This document shows, piece by piece, positions 10,691-20,993 of a stretch of DNA of 64,000 nucleotides. Made by a program: the position numbers and the translations under genes. A model generated the notes under the pieces. That model was not told the origin of the DNA, did no database searches, and worked only from the letters and a program-made list of their open reading frames with translations. The stretch comes from Dermatemys mawii (Eukaryota; Chordata; Testudines; Dermatemydidae). How positions within the stretch are numbered: position 1 is the stretch's first letter; every line of letters begins with the position of its first letter. Location of the stretch: the NCBI GenBank assembly GCA_007922305.1, contig ML677343.1, positions 34,881,806 to 34,945,805 on the forward strand. Reading direction: 5' to 3'.

Positions 10691-12904
10691 TCATGGATTT
10701 CTAAATACTACTTTGAAATTCCTGCTTGTGTGTTTCATAGGAAATGTTTCTTATGTGAAGAAAGTGCTATAAATTTCAGACTCTCCCTAGCAAGAAGGAT
10801 AAACCTGCAAGCCCAAGGTGGAGTGATGTGTTCATTCTGCTGCTGCCTGGGGAAGCTGAGCAAAAGCAAAGGCGGCAGTGGGGCTGTCCACAGATGTGGA
10901 ACACCACCAGAGAGATTTACATTCCGTTAGTGTTAGAAGGCAATCTCGAGTTAGAATGGCTGGAGACTTCGCTTTTTTTATGTGAAAGCTTAAATTTTGT
11001 ACCTCTCCTGCCAGGGAGGATTTTCTAGTTGACAGTGAGTGAATCTGTAAACTACTAGTCCCTAGTTTTCCTTTAGCTTAGTTTCCAGTCAGGGAAAACA
11101 GCGGGGCTTTGGGAAGGGGCGAAGCAGGGAAAGCACTGGATGAAGTGTCGTCCTACAGGAATGCGTGACTGCTGGACAGCATGAATAAAGCAGAGAGCCC
11201 TGATTCAACCCCTGGAGGGGGATAGTGAGAGGTGTCCCAGAGGTGAACCCACCTGCGGTCCATGTAGGTTACGCTGCAATAGTTCTGAAATTCGTATGAG
11301 CAAGGAAGGTAGTCAAATGGGGGAATCAAATCCGCCTGCTTTGGGTGGGGAGAAGAGAATAAAGAGCCAGGTGAGCAACAGGAGGAGGCCAGGATTGTGA
11401 TCTGTTTAGATGCTTCTACTCTGCTTATCATAATGCTTCTGAGCAACTTCTGGCGATGCCTTAAGCACCATGACTGGCATGACCTGTGGGGTCTTCTCCA
11501 TTCCTCTTCCTGGGAGAAAATTCTAAGGCGTCTATCTCCTGGGTGTTCTTAAATATGACACCTCATCGAACAATCTTCCCCATCTTCTGATTTCCCCAGT
11601 ATTTGGCTGCACTGCTTTGCATTCACATTGCTATTGGCTGCGGTGGTAAGGTTGTAGGAGTGCGAACCATGTGCAGCTTGTAGTTCCCTGACATCGTTCT
11701 AGCAGCCTGCAGCAGGAGTTCACACTTAAAAGAAAAACCCCTACTGCGAAGAACCTCTGGTACTCTGTAGCACCGGACCTTTACCCGCTGGAGAGAGACT
11801 GTGCACTGCTGTGTGGTTCTTGATGACTTGCAGCAGATCTTTGCCTGCTTCCTAATTCGCTCCAACTGTTGTACCTGTAGGGACAGGGCTTTCTCTTCCT
11901 GACCCTATACTATTTGGTATTTTGTAGGTAGGAAATTGCTGCGTTAAACAGTTTGTGGGGACCTATGTCCCCTGTTTCCTAGGAGCCACTCACTCAACAC
12001 ATTTTTCGGTTTTCTCTTGTTGAGCCTCTGTTTTGCATTTAAATTCTACATTTTCATCTTACGGGGCTGGGATAATGTTTCTTGCCACACTTGTGCCACT
12101 GGATTCTGTAGTGTAAATGTCTGATCAAATTCAGACCCTCCCCCAGGAGGAAGTTGGCAGGCACCTCATCTCAATGACCCACCTAGAGCGGCTGTCCAGG
12201 GTGGATTTGTATATGCTAATAAGCCTGACGTGCCCTAGCTTGTTTGTAGTGATTTGTGACTGCATTTATATGCAAATACTAACAACTTGCTGCTGAGTTA
12301 ATTAGCATTTTTTCCTCTCTGGTTCCTGCAGCTTTAGGAAAGGGGCTTTGTTCTTTTTATTCCAGTCGTCTGACCTAACCCCCCACCCAGTGTACTTTTG
12401 GGAGTGCCAGACCGTTCCCCTCCCTCCCGTCTTTCAGACGGATAGAGGAGCTCCAGAGTGGTGCTCTGGTAGGCTCAATCGAACCACTAGATAAAAGGAA
12501 TATGGCTGCAGCTGTGGCGGTCGGCTGCTGGGCAGTCAAAGTTGCCAGCACCTGCGTCACTGTAGAAACTTCACTTTTCCTGGTGCTGAACATGGTTGTG
12601 TAAGGTGAGGGTGGGCCACTAGCTCACACCTCAGGGATGATTTCCACGTGTTGGAATAGGATGTTCTGGTTCTCTGGGCCTTCTTGATTGCATACTGCTA
12701 CATGAGTGTCTGGTGTTTGCCCATTCCTCTCTGCAACCAAGTGACTTCTGGTGTTTTTAAACTCCACCCCCCACCCCCAAGCCTGAGAACACACACTTTC
12801 CGCTTTTCATGTCTTGACTGGAAACACCAAATACAATCAGATGAATGATTCCCAAAAGGCAGAGGCTTCATAGTTATGTTTTCTTGTGGCCCGGTTAGTG
12901 CAGA
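10691..12904. other. About 2.2 kb with no recognised feature
   Basis: Small frames only (up to 97 codons, 11153-11446 minus). I see no domain, no repeat text and no long inverted repeat. It ends at the target site duplication of a hAT element. Confidence 0.5.
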
Positions 12905-12912
12905 GTTTAGAG

Positions 12913-13208
12913 CAGGGGTTGGCAACCTTTCAGAAGTGGTGTGCCAAGCCTTCATTTTATTCACTCTAGTTTAAGGTTTTGCATGCCAGTAATACATGTT
13001 TAACATTTTTAGAAGGTCTCTTTCTATAAGTGTGTAATATAGAACTGAACTATTGTTGTATGTAAAGTAAATAAGGTTTTTAAAATGTTTAAAATTAAAT
13101 GAAAATGCAGAGCGCCCCTGGAGCAGTGGCCAGGATCTGGGTAGTGTGAGTGCCATTGAAAATCATCTCACATGCCGCCTTTGGCACCCGTGCCATAGGT
13201 TGCCATAG
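12913..13208. mobile_element. Non-autonomous hAT element (296 bp), family shared with 41983-42284
   Basis: The left end is CAGGGGTTGGCAACC and the right part reads GCCATAGGTTGCC, an imperfect inverted repeat. A perfect 8-bp duplication, GTTTAGAG, flanks it (12905-12912 and 13209-13216), which fixes both ends. The interior is collinear with the copy at 41983, including the shared acatttttagaaggtctc block. It does not code for a transposase, so it must have been moved in trans. Confidence 0.93.
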
Positions 13209-13216
13209 GTTTAGAG

Positions 13217-15226
13217 TGTGCCGCTTGGATGTGGGGGGTGTTGGCCTTTAGCTGATGCTTTGAAACTAATTTTTGTATCCCAACAGTGTTGCCTGTGGGG
13301 CAGAGCAGAGGTTCACTTGGCTGCCTGGAGAATTTTACTCATTTGCATTTTGTTGTGTTTCTCATTATTGCCAACATAGAAGGTTCGGTTAGTCAGCCCC
13401 GTTCTGGGATACTTGCTTTTGCTTGGAATGCTGGTGAGGTTTACAAGTGAGAGAGTTCAATTGCATTAGCTTGCTCTCTTGATAGCCAAGGAATGGTCAG
13501 GGTCTGTACAAAGAAACCCTGGGGTCAGATATTGCCATATGCCATTTTACTTGCTTGATCCAAGTAAATGCAGTAGGTGCAATTTCTGACCAGTCCTGAG
13601 AGCCTTAAGTGCCTTTTTGCTGGTGTGTATCCTGTATTGAGAGTGCTTCACTCTCCTGCTTGTCTGGCCCTCCGTCCTTCTGCCCTGAAACAAAGTCTTT
13701 TCACAGTTACTGAGTCAGTGAGAACAGTGGGGGGGGTGTGTTTTTTTTTAAGCTTCTGTTTTTGCTCTTGAAAGGTAGGGCCCTGGCTGCACAGCTGCAG
13801 GCGTGGAGCAGAGGAGACTGAGCTCCCTGTAGCCTATAATCTCTGCTAAAGCTCCCACCTTCTTGCCTCTGTGTGGGAGGGAGGGAGCTGCACAGCACAT
13901 TTGGCCTCTCTGGAAAAGAGGGTAGATCTCCCCAGGGCCCTGTGCTCTCTCCTTGGAGTTTGCAATACAGTCACTCGAGCTAATTGGAGGTACAGGGTTA
14001 ATTTATGGGGTGAAGGGGTGTGAATCTCCAGCAGTGACAAGATTTAGGGAGGGTGGGGTCTCCTGAAGAGAAGGCACCGTGTGATTCTCTTTGCTATGTG
14101 GCTTGTGTCCTGGAGGCAGGAGTTGTGAAGCAGAGCGCTCTCTCTGAATCTGTTTTCTTCCTTTCTTTTGACTGGAGGCCAGAGTCTCAAGTTGCATTTT
14201 TATTCCCTTTGTCCCACCTCTTTTCTGTATGTTGTCTACATAAATTGCAAGCTCCTTGGGCAGTGAAGCGTCTTAAAGCAGCTAGCATGTTTTGGGACAG
14301 AATTTAAATAATGGAAAGAGAAGTAGATTAGGAGGCGGGGGGTGGGGGCAGGGCTGCAGAAAAGCAGGTCAGGGAGCTCTTGTTCTAGTCTTGATTGACA
14401 TTTTTTCCTGCTCTTTGGTTCCTGATACATAGAGTCATAATGTTGTGTGTGATGTGACTTCTTCTGTTGCACTGAGCCCTGGTAAGAGGGAGAGGACCGC
14501 TCCACATCTGGTGGCATTCAGGATTTACTTTGGTGCCACTTAGTTATCTAGTTGCAGCCCTTTAGCCTGGCGGGGGAAGGAGGGACACGCATTGCCACTT
14601 GCACCTGAAGTCTCCGCATGCGAAGGGGCTGTTTTTCTGCAGGGTTCCTCTTGTAGCCCATCCTCTTGTGCAGAGTCGATGCCTCTCCTCTCTCCTGATG
14701 CTTGTGGTGCATCAGCACTCTGGTTTGATTTTTTGCCCTGCTAGGCAGATTTTTCCTCTCTCTAAATCCCTTGGATGCTTTTTCCTCCACCTCCCTTTAT
14801 TTTCTTATTTCACATCCTCAAAGACCAGAGGGCCTGGAAGCACGGACCTGTCCTGCTGCATTCCTGAGTAATTCAGTTTTGATTAACCCAAGGGAGAGAA
14901 GTTGGTTTCTCTTAGCGACCAGTGGGATCAAAGTGCCAGGAGAAGCAGTTCCCTCTCATGCATCAGCCTCCTGGTTCCACTGTCGGGGTGGCCTTTTCAA
15001 CCCAGGCTACTTTGGCAAGTTATTTCCACTTTTCTGACTTTTCATTCTAATGCTTAGAGAGCTTTTAATAGACAGAAAAACTCCTCTCCTCGTCCTCCTT
15101 GCATTTTCTTCCAAGACTCCTTTTCCCTGCAAAACACATTCCTGTGCTAATCCTGCTACAGGAGGAATGCAGATACCGCTAATTTTAAGACCCAGGATGG
15201 GTCTTCCATATCTGCATCTCTTCTTC
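13217..15226. other. About 2 kb, mostly unrecognised
   Basis: Small open frames (up to 93 codons) carry no recognisable domain. A short L2-type tail at 14235-14300 is listed separately. The rest shows no repeat text I can name. Confidence 0.5.
14235..14300 (+). mobile_element. L2/L3-type LINE tail fragment
   Basis: The text aattgcaagctccttggg followed by cagtgaagcg matches the TTGTAAGCTCCTTGGGGCAG block near the 3' end of amniote L2/L3-type elements, on the plus strand. It is very short and diverged. Confidence 0.45.
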
Positions 15227-15234
15227 TTGTAGGA

Positions 15235-15649
15235 CAGGGGTGGCAGCCTGTGGCTCTGGAGTCACATGTTGCTCCGGCTCCGTTTGGAGCTACAGGCACC
15301 AACTTTCCACTGTGCTACAGGATGCCCACTGCTCAACCCCTGGCTCTGCCACAGGCCCAGTACCCCACTCCATTCCTTCCCCCAAGGACCTTGCTCCTTC
15401 CCCAGAGTTTGCCAGGTCCTTGCTGCTGCTCCTCTCCTACAAGCCTCCTGCATACCACAAAACAGCTGATCGCTGTGGATGGGAGGCAGGGATGGAGGGT
15501 TAGGTGCTGATTGGTGGTGCTGCTGGAGGGTGAGAGACACTGGGGGAGAGGAGCTGATGTGGGGGGACTGCTCACATATTACTATGGGTCTTTTGCAATG
15601 CACATGGGTAAATTCTGGCTCCTTCTCAGGCTTAGGTTGGCCACCCCTG
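15235..15649. mobile_element. Non-autonomous hAT element (415 bp)
   Basis: The ends are CAGGGGTGGCAGCC and GGTTGGCCACCCCTG. A perfect 8-bp duplication TTGTAGGA flanks it (15227-15234 and 15650-15657). Near the left end the text contrasts gtggctctggagtcac with ttgctccggctcc, resembling the 'CGGCTCTGGAGCCGC' hAT ends of reptiles. Open frames here, including a 193-codon minus-strand frame reaching 15843, are spurious: they start outside the element and show no transposase motif. Confidence 0.93.
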
Positions 15650-15657
15650 TTGTAGGA

Positions 15658-16454
15658 GAGGCTAAGCATTTCACTTCCCAAAGCACTGGGCACTTTTCCT
15701 TCTCTGTTGGGACAGTTGTCAGGATTACCACGTTCAGGACAGCTGCAAAGAGGGGACTGGAGTGGGTTCCTCCTTGGAAGCAGAGGTAATTTCTCTACCT
15801 CTCTCATGCTCTTGGTTGAGTGAGAGAGGCTATACATCCACACCCCCGAGGGAATCCTGTTGGATATGCGTCAGATGCACACTAGGAGCAATGAGATCAT
15901 TTCAGCTCATGGTGGTGGGATATTAAACTGGCATTGTGGTAGAGGAGACAGAAGGCTACCATGTTTTGGGAGTTGGTTGTAAAACTATACAGCAGGGTGT
16001 CAAAATCCTTCTGTGGAAAGGGACAAATGTATTTTTAATTATGAGCAGTGGGTCATGGTATATAGTTAGGATTACAAATGACCCGTGATCCACAGTGAAT
16101 CTCCTACTGTTCTGAAAGAGGCTTGCACAAGGATCACATGGAGAATTTAGCCATTAGTAAGCTAAACTTTTACTCATCATTATTAAAGTATCTTATTGTT
16201 TTTGTCTAGGATCTTACCAGACTTGTATTGCCATAGTATCTGAGCACCTCCCAAAAAAGAATAAAAGAAAACCAGGGTCCAAGTAGTCGACTCTTTCTTC
16301 TCCTTCAGTAACTCTTTCCTCCCCCAGAAAGGAGTTCCATAGTGTTGCACATTTATAGGCAATCAATGGGGAAAATTATTTCTCCTTTCTCACTATTACA
16401 ATTTATGTGCTTTGCTTGTCTGTCTTCCCCAGCCTCTTTTCTTTGTGTCTTCTC
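15658..16454. other. No recognised gene
   Basis: This is AT-rich spacer. A short block near 16215-16250 (tagtatctgagcacctc) matches part of a MIR-related SINE text that also occurs at 18133, but it is too short to annotate with confidence. Confidence 0.5.
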
Positions 16455-16605
16455 CTTTCCATTTAAATCAAGACTAGATCTTTCTAAAAGATAAACTTTA
16501 TTCAGGTTATTGAGCTTGGTACAGGAATTATTGTGTAATATTCTATGGCATGTTTTATACAGGAGATTAGACTAGATTACAGTTGGTCCGCTGTGGGTTT
16601 ACAGT
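16455..16605 (+). mobile_element. CR1 LINE 3' end fragment
   Basis: The text matches the CR1 end in order: atttaaatcaagactagat, then ctttctaaaagat, then aggaattatt, then ttatacaggagattagact. The equivalent text in the 49054-50745 CR1 is near 50618-50715. This copy is 5'-truncated and diverged. Confidence 0.82.
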
Positions 16606-17128
16606 AGACGTTTTAGTCTGCAGGGGTTGTCCAGGTTCTGTCGCAGCACCGGGTGTTTGGGGTTGAAAGTATGCCCAGTGTAGTCTCACTAGGATGAAAA
16701 TGTCACCCTAGTCCCAGGTTGCAGTGCTGGGAGGTTACAGAACCAGGGGCTGGATTAGACTCTTGATGGATGTCAGAGTGATCCACCAGGACAAAAGTGG
16801 ATATACATTATTTTCTAGGAATAAACCAGCCCAGGAAGCACTTGCACACAGTAAAAGCTGAGCAAGAATAGTTGAGTCAGTTCTTGCAGGTGTGATCTTT
16901 GAGGATCTGAGGCTAACAGCCCGAGCAGTAGGATTCTTCAGGCTGGTGAGTTAAGCTGTGCTTCAGAGGTGATATGTTTGGGCCAGATCTGTTTGTGTCC
17001 TGTCACCCCCACCCTTTGGTAGTTGCCCCCTCCCCCATCATCCTTCATTAGAAATGTAGTGGCATTGGTGTTGAATTGTGCAAAGCTTGCTTTCTCTCTT
17101 GGTGCCTGCAGGAAGGAAGGGGGGGCTC
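16606..17128. other. No recognised feature
   Basis: Spacer DNA between two CR1 fragments. No open frame or repeat text that I recognise. Confidence 0.5.
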
Positions 17129-17735
17129 ATAAGAATGGCTGTAATGGGTCAGACCAAAGGTTCATCCAGCCCCGTATCCTGTCTACTGACAGTGGCCAAT
17201 GCCAGGTGCCCTGGAGTGAGTGAACCTAACAGGTAATGATCAAGTGATCTCTCTCCTGCCATCCATCTCCACCCTGCTGACAAACAGAGGCTAGGGACAC
17301 CATTCCTTACCAGCCTGGCTAATAGCCATTAATGGACTTAACCTCCAGGAATTTATCCAGTTCTCTTTTAAACCCTGTTATAGTCCTGGCCTTCACAGCC
17401 TCCTCAGGCAAGGAGTTCCACAGGTAGACTGTGCACTGGGGGAAGAAGAACTTCCTTCTATTTGTTTTAAATCTGCTGCCCTTTAATTTCATGTGGTGGC
17501 CCCTAGTTCATATATTATGGGAACAAGTAAATAACTTTTCCTTATTCCCTTTCTCCACACCACTCATGATTTTATAGACCTATAACATATCCCCCTTAGT
17601 GCCCTCTTTTCCAAGCTCATAAGTCCTAGCCTCTTTAATCACCCCTCATATGGGACCTGTTTCAAATCCCTAATCATTTTAGTTGCCCTTCTTTGAACCT
17701 TTTCTAATGCCAGTATATCTTTTGAGATTACCTCC
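17129..17735 (-). mobile_element. CR1 LINE, 5'-truncated, minus strand
   Basis: The plus strand reads as the reverse complement of a CR1 3' end. It starts at cataagaatggctgtaatg and continues through aggttcatccagccccgta, aacagaggctagggacacc, ggagttccacaggtagac and ttatagacctataacat. This is the 3' UTR plus the end of the reverse transcriptase frame. It belongs to the same subfamily as 53235-54340 and is more intact than the old copies at 3.3 and 27 kb. Stops and indels prevent coding. Confidence 0.92.
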
Positions 17736-18132
17736 AGAAATTGAGGTAACGGTGCTGAGGCTAAAACCAAGCCAGCCTTTCAGTTAAGAGTTGGGGGACA
17801 CCTGGTGAAGATGGCATTGACATCCTAACAAGGCCTTGAGGAAATGAGAGCACAGGTTTGGACAATCAAGCAGTGAAGAGTGCAGCCAAGCTTTCCATAA
17901 GAAGCAGTGGGTTTGATCTTGCTCAGACAATGAGGGTGAAAGCAGTGAAGGCTTGGGTAGGCTCCTTGGGTGAGTTTGAAGTGACAGAGAGGATTCCAGC
18001 AGGCTAGCTGCAGGTGGGGTGAGATTGAGGAAGCTTTCGGGACAGCCTGGGTTTGAGCGTAGGTGTAGAGCCCATCATGGCTGGCTTAGGGAGTAGCAGG
18101 GTCTGTCATGATTTATTAACAGGCTTGCATGT
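17736..18132. other. No recognised feature
   Basis: Unique-looking sequence without an open frame of interest. It lies between a CR1 and a MIR. Confidence 0.5.
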
Positions 18133-18563
18133 GGTATCTGAGCACCTCATGGACCTTCCTGCCTCCCAAGGGTGCTCCATGGGACCATTCTCCTCATTTT
18201 ACAGTTGGAGAAACAAGTGCATCTAAACAGAAGATTTTCATAATTTTTCCAGCCCTTGGTGTAGCACCTGTGCAGCTGCACTGGCCCTAGCAAAAGTGGG
18301 AATGCTGGGGTAGAATGGTTGCTGACATTTTTACCACCATGTTATCTACAGCTCTACAATTGTAAAATAGTTGCCAATAGGCTTATGCTAGAGCTCCCAC
18401 CTCTGCTAACATTGGTGCTACAGTGGGAGACTTCCCTAACGTTCAGTGTAAGGCCAGAGAGGTTAAGTGACTTGTCGGAAACCACACAGAGTCTGTGGCA
18501 GAGTTGGGACAGAACACAGATCTCTTGAGCCTGTCTGTTGCTTTAACCACAAGGCTGTCCTTC
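18133..18563 (-). mobile_element. MIR-type SINE, interrupted
   Basis: On the minus strand two halves of a MIR are visible. The first (18133-18230) holds gtatctgagcacctca and tctcctcattttacag. The second (18440-18563) holds gaggttaagtgacttg, ccacacagagtctgtgg and ctttaaccacaaggct. About 210 bp of unrelated sequence separates them and carries a motif also present near 24765 and 40656. The simplest reading is a MIR split by a later insertion. Confidence 0.75.
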
Positions 18564-19544
18564 CTTTCTTCCCAGAACGCTGTCCTGTAGGAGGAGAATC
18601 CTAAATCACCTCTTCATGACTTGCTCAGCTGCTTGTTCAGCAGCTATATCTCACGCTTCTCCCCAGAGAGAGCCAAACTAGGAAAGTGCCCCTGGGCAGC
18701 AGCCTTCAACTCTAGGTATCTTGGGGATGGCCTCCATGTGAATGCTTAGGTAAGTGGATTGTTGGGCCTCTTCCAAAGGGGCTGTCTTTGCTCCAGACAC
18801 AGCTCAGGTAAATAGAGGGCTTAGCGTGAAACCTGTGCAATGAAGGTGCCATTCTTTTTCCAGGTGGGACCCTCTGAGGTTTTCATTGACTGCTCTTCTG
18901 CTCCAAAGCTCTTTACAAGCAGTTCTACTTAGGAGAATCGGGTAGGGCCATTTCACTCCTGACTGGAAACTCCACACTCTGCCCTCCACTCCTGCGGGCC
19001 CATGAAGCTGTGGGAGGAGAAATTAGTGCCTGTTCAGTCCTTTGGTTTGTGCGCTCTGTCGCTTCATGGCTTGAGCCCTGTGCCTTGCAAGCAAGGGAAG
19101 AGCTGCTCTCTGTTTTGCTGCCTTGGTTTGGAGGGAGACTGAAGAATGGTGCTGGCGCCTGGCCCCTGCTGAGGAGGAGGTGAGCTGCAGCTGCCTGACC
19201 CTGGGTGAAAAGTTCAAATCTGCATTTAAAAGGAGGAGAGCCGTTAAGTGGCCGGGACAGTCTCCAGTCAAGTCGAAACAGTTTTTGTTTCTAAACACAC
19301 TGAGCTGGCCTGTTGTTCAGACTCCAGGCAGCCCTTCCTGTGCTGCCAGTTTGCCACTGTTCCTGTTCGCAGTGTCCTTGGGCTCGCTGGGGAGCTTGGT
19401 TTGTGTAGGGATGGGCCTCGTGGAATTTGGGCTCTGCCGGTGGCACTCCACTCCAAACCCCTCTTTTGGGGGCATTCCTCCAAAGGTCTGAGCTTGTATT
19501 CTGTGCTTCTAGCACCGTTCTCTCTTACAAATCCCTGGGGGAGG
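18564..19544. other. No recognised gene
   Basis: A plus-strand 122-codon frame (19123-19491) and a 141-codon frame (19248-19673) overlap in different phases. Neither shows a domain, and the second runs into a MIR, so both look like chance frames in GC-richer DNA. Confidence 0.5.
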
Positions 19545-19668
19545 CCAGATGGTGCAGTGTCTTGTCCCAGGCCACACAGCCCGCAGAAGTCAGCTACAGA
19601 GCCCAGGCCCCCGGCTCCCTGGCCTGTGCTCGAACCACTAGACCAGGCTCCATGGCTTTGCTTTTATG
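19545..19668 (-). mobile_element. MIR-type SINE fragment
   Basis: The plus strand reads gtgtcttgtcccaggccac, then acagcccgcagaagtcag, then gctcgaaccactagacc. These are the reverse complement of the MIR head and core (the 'TTAACCACTAGACCA' tRNA-like block). The copy is moderately diverged. Confidence 0.75.
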
Positions 19669-20690
19669 TTTAACCCCCACGTTGGCCAGCAGGCCTGAAG
19701 CATCCACCCTCGAGAATATATTAAACTGCTGGAGCTCCATGGTAACCTTGTGTGGGATTGCAGCCTTCCCCTCCCCCGCTTAATGTTCACAAATCCACAC
19801 TGGGGCAGCCAGACATTAGTATGAGCAGGACTTGTGTCTCCATGGTGATGCCGCCTGCCCCACAAGAGGGGGAGAGGGGGGGAGTCCTGTTTCTGTTATG
19901 TGCTAGCAGTTTGAAATGAGCTCCTGGCTATTAGGAAGGAGTTGGGAAGCTCTGTATTTTCCTTCAGGCCAAACTGTCCCTCTTACTCCTGCTTAAAGAC
20001 ACAGGTCAGAGCCTTCTCACATCTGAACAGCTCTGGTGTCTGGGAAACAGCTGGAGGGTCTTGGCTTGGTGTCCTGAGCTGTGTGGCAATGCCCTGCATG
20101 GGTGAATGGGAAAGTTGTGTTCTTTTTAGTCTCGATGCTCCCTCACTAAGCTATTTGCTGTATTAGTTCCTTTCTCTTCCTACCCTTAAAAGTGCATTGG
20201 ACTCTGCAGAGGATTTGAGTAACACCTACTAGATTTGGTTTGTTTACAAGCATTAGACAAATGTAAATAGTTTAGCTTCTCCCTTGACTATGAATTGAGA
20301 TTAAGGAGGCGCCTAGGGTTTCATTCTTTCCTGCTCCATTCTGATGCTAACAAGTTGGTCTGTAACCTGCCAGGAGCAAGATACATTAGGATCCTGCCTT
20401 CTGGACTACAGAGAAACGAATTTCATGATCCTTATTCAAATAGTGAGACCTGGTGCAGAGTCCGGGAACAGGAGTCAGAGGAGGTGTGTTTTTGTGTGTT
20501 CATCGCTGCAGCTTCAGTATTTTAATTTTGGGGAAAGTCACCTGGGGTAGAGCTGGAAGTGCATTTCACTTAGAGTACCTGCAAGTTGAATTTCAGTTAA
20601 CTTTCAAAGGACAAACTTTACTGTAGCAGAATCTGCAGTTGTTTGCTTTTTCACGTACTGTGTTTCCAGCTAGGTGTTAACGCTGAATCT
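19669..20690. other. No recognised feature
   Basis: Small frames only. A purine-rich stretch at 19862-19884 is simple sequence. Otherwise it is ordinary spacer up to the inverted repeat. Confidence 0.5.
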
Positions 20691-20993
20691 GTTTATCACG
20701 AGTCGATTGGAGAGGGAGAAAGGACTGGAAGACGAAAGGTATCAACAGACTTCTTGTTAGACATTTAGGCTATTTAGGCTATTGTGCACTGTAAGAGTGC
20801 TCATCTTTGCATGTGTCTGCATTATCCTCATGTTTACAAGCACAGGCAGACAATGCAGACTCATGCAAAGATGAGCACTATTATAGTGGGCTTCCTTTTC
20901 CAGAAGGTACACAATAGTCTAAATGTCTAATAAGAAGTCTGATACCTTTCATTTTCCAGACCTTTCTCCCTCTCCAATTGACTTGTGATAAAC
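20691..20993. repeat. Foldback element: nested inverted repeat of about 300 bp
   Basis: The outer left arm (20691-20786) and right arm (20910-20993) are reverse complements over about 84-96 bp, with scattered mismatches and a duplicated 'atttaggct' unit in the left arm. A second pair lies inside: 20797-20823 and 20852-20879. The whole can fold into an almost continuous hairpin. There is no coding capacity. This layout fits a palindromic MITE or an inverted dimer. I see no convincing target site duplication, so the superfamily is unknown. Confidence 0.85.

Noticed and set aside
15262..15843. 193-codon minus-strand open frame
   Set aside because: It runs across the right end and target duplication of the hAT element at 15235-15649, has no domain, and overlaps frames of similar length on the other strand. 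A chance frame is the simplest explanation.
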